8,636 nt of DNA, taken from Xanthobacteraceae bacterium (lineage in GTDB: Bacteria > Pseudomonadota > Alphaproteobacteria > Rhizobiales > Xanthobacteraceae). Below are positions 7,410 through 8,636 of this stretch, in pieces. Each line of letters begins with the position of its first letter. Position 1 is the stretch's first letter. The stretch lies in contig JASHYD010001117.1 in assembly GCA_030043175.1 (NCBI GenBank), positions 1 through 8,636 on the forward strand, given 5' to 3'. The translations under genes and the position numbers were made by a program. The notes under the pieces were generated by a model. The model saw only the letters and a program-made list of their open reading frames with translations, was not told the origin of the DNA and ran no database searches.

Positions 7410-7484
7410 TCCCCGGTAGCTCAGTGGTAGAGCAACCGGCTGTTAACCGGTTGGTCGCTGGTTCGAATCCGGCCCGGGGAGCCA
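7410..7484 (+). tRNA. tRNA-Asn (GUU anticodon)
   Basis: A complete 75-nt cloverleaf. The acceptor stem pairs TCCCCGG (7410-7416) with CCGGGGA (7474-7480), followed by discriminator G and an encoded CCA (7482-7484). The D-arm is GCTC/GAGC; the anticodon arm ACCGG/CCGGT encloses loop CTGTTAA with anticodon GTT; the T-arm GCTGG/CCGGC encloses TTCGAAT. All stems pair, so the gene should be functional. The 3' end points at the integrase gene 20 bp further on, which marks it as an insertion target. Confidence 0.98.
7440..7484 (+). other. Likely attachment site (attL-like) in the tRNA 3' half
   Basis: Elements using tRNA genes usually recombine in the anticodon-loop-to-CCA segment, and the element's copy restores the gene. 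Here an intact 3' half lies next to an integrase gene, so the crossover core should be within or just after this interval. The exact core cannot be set because the second copy, expected at the far end of the element, is not in the window. Confidence 0.5.
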
Positions 7485-7504
7485 AATAAAATCAAACACT
7501 TAGT

Positions 7505-8636
7505 TTACCCCACCAATTTGAGATTTGGCCGACCTTGCAACTTTCCTTGCAACTTTTGCATCACCGGTGACGCTGCGGCGGCGCCTTGCACCTCGGCCTT
7601 GGCCTGCCGAACATCGTCGTTGAGCACATGTGCGTAGTGGCGCATCGTCGTGTTGATGCTGGCGTGGCCCAATGCCTTCTGCACCCAGGCGGGGTTGCGG
7701 GTCTTGCGCAGGAGCCGCGACGCGAAGGTATGGCGCAGGTCGTGCCAGTTGATGTCGGCCACGGAGGGCATGACGCGCGCCGCCATGGCGCGGTCGCGTC
7801 GCCAGCGGGTCGTCAGCGCCTCGAGTGTGATCGGGTAGCGCTGGGCCGCCACGAGGGCGCCGTTCTGGCCGGTACCGCCCTTGCCGCCCCTCTTGCCGCG
7901 CGCCACATAAGTAAAGACGTATTTCGAGTGATGCCGTGAGGCTATGATGTCGGTGAGCAGCGCCACCTCAAGCGGTCCGAGCGCCTGCGTTTCCCAGCGT
8001 ATGAAGCCCGGCAGGTCGTCGCGGTGGCGCTTGCTCTGGAACGTTACCTGCGCATTGACGAGGTCGACCTTACTGCGCTCGAGCGTGCAGAGGCCTGTTT
8101 CGCGGATGCCGGACAGCAGCGCGAACGCGAAGATTTCGTGAAAATCCCTGCGGAAATGTTCGACGAGAACGGCCTCCTCGGCCTCGCTGACTTCGCGCTT
8201 GCGTGCTTGCTCCTTAGTGATGCCGAATTTGAGGTTCGGCGGCAGGAAGGCCCCATGGTGGTCGCGGACATGGTAGAGCGCGGCCCGCAGCATCTGCATT
8301 GTGCGGTTGACCGTTGAGTGCGAGACCAGCTTTTCCAGAGGGCGCCCCTGTTCGTCCTTGCCGGCGCCGCGCGTGGTTGTCATGACGCGCCGCTCATTGC
8401 GGACCTCGGTGATGTGTGCCTGATTAAGGTCGTGAAGGAATGTCCCGACACCGAGAATGCTTTCGATCCAGGCGAGTTCACGCGTTGCCGGCTCTTCCCC
8501 GGGCTTGCCGCTGACCACCTCCGCGCAATAGAGTTCGGAGGCGCGTCCGAGCGTCATCCGCTTTCGGCCGCTCTCGATCTCGGCGTTGATTTGCCGGACC
8601 TCCTCCTTGTAGCGCTCCCGGGCTACCTCAAGCGCG
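7505..8636 (-). CDS. Tyrosine recombinase (phage-type integrase), 5' end beyond the window
   Basis: The frame is open from the right edge to TAA at 7505-7507, 377 codons visible. Upstream of the first in-window ATG (8557) it continues without a stop as ALEVARERYKEEVRQINAEI and ESGRKRMTLG, typical integrase N-terminal sequence, so the true start is outside. Numbering from that ATG: the SAM-like core-binding domain is about 1-110, the catalytic domain about 120-320. The full active set is visible: R152 (SGIRETGL), K176 (QSKRHRD), H272 and R275 (WHDLRHTFAS), H298 (LGHAS) and nucleophile Y308 (RHYAH). The protein should cut and rejoin DNA at the att site in the tRNA. It is read toward the tRNA, its stop 20 bp from the CCA. 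The variable C-tail contains a KLQGKLQG repeat. The gene looks intact; whether a directionality factor exists cannot be seen. Confidence 0.95.
   Translation of the reverse strand, partial: ALEVARERYKEEVRQINAEIESGRKRMTLGRASELYCAEVVSGKPGEEPATRELAWIESILGVGTFLHDLNQAHITEVRNERRVMTTTRGAGKDEQGRPLEKLVSHSTVNRTMQMLRAALYHVRDHHGAFLPPNLKFGITKEQARKREVSEAEEAVLVEHFRRDFHEIFAFALLSGIRETGLCTLERSKVDLVNAQVTFQSKRHRDDLPGFIRWETQALGPLEVALLTDIIASRHHSKYVFTYVARGKRGGKGGTGQNGALVAAQRYPITLEALTTRWRRDRAMAARVMPSVADINWHDLRHTFASRLLRKTRNPAWVQKALGHASINTTMRHYAHVLNDDVRQAKAEVQGAAAASPVMQKLQGKLQGRPNLKLVG
7533..7555. repeat. Tandem 11-bp repeat at 12-bp spacing near the att site
   Basis: CCTTGCAACTT occurs at 7533-7543 and again at 7545-7555, separated by one base, inside the 3' end of the integrase gene. 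At protein level it gives the KLQGKLQG repeat. Short direct repeats of this size beside an att core often act as arm-type integrase binding sites, but a simple coding duplication explains it equally well. Confidence 0.6.

Noticed and set aside
1..8636. CRISPR array, rRNA, insertion sequence ends, toxin-antitoxin or known defence genes
   Set aside because: No regularly spaced repeats, no transposase motifs or flanking inverted repeats, and no defence-family motif could be found by reading.

Overview
The window reads as chromosomal DNA of a GC-rich alphaproteobacterium. The style of the genes (exported c-type cytochromes, a TctC/Bug-type transporter relic, small conserved-looking rhizobial proteins, a tRNA-Asn-linked integrase) suggests Bradyrhizobium or a close relative; the genus is an inference.

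Left part (1-3737), all on the minus strand: an exported monohaem cytochrome c (3232-3657) and a large exported three-part protein (1364-3214). The large protein has a carboxypeptidase-regulatory-like fold, a CXXCH haem site and a streptogramin-lyase-like beta-propeller. The two are 17 bp apart and form an operon behind a plausible sigma-70 promoter at 3705-3734. After 675 bp without a convincing gene comes the 5' part of an exported phosphoesterase of the phospholipase C/acid phosphatase AcpA type (688 to beyond base 1). Together they look like a periplasmic redox/hydrolytic locus whose substrate cannot be read from sequence.

Middle part (3738-7409): low coding density and decay. The main item is a badly broken tripartite-tricarboxylate-transporter substrate-binding gene (TctC/Bug) on the minus strand, about 3898-4857. 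It is recognisable only by joining fragments in several frames. Three small genes stand out from the noise: a 61-residue protein (5596-5781, +), a 70-residue four-cysteine zinc-ribbon-like protein (6384-6596, +) and an 83- or 108-residue basic protein (6697-6948 or 7023, -). A further ORF (7144-7362, +) and a possible outer-membrane-protein tail (5823-5940, -) are weaker.

Right part (7410-8636): an intact tRNA-Asn(GUU) with encoded CCA, then 20 bp, then a tyrosine recombinase read toward the tRNA, with all catalytic residues present and its N-terminus beyond the right edge. This is the classic junction of an integrative element in a tRNA gene. The element would lie mostly to the right of the window, and the degraded stretch left of the tRNA would be old chromosome or relics of earlier insertions. 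I did not find a clearly new defence or mobile system; the most distinctive item is the haem-site/beta-propeller protein with its partner cytochrome.
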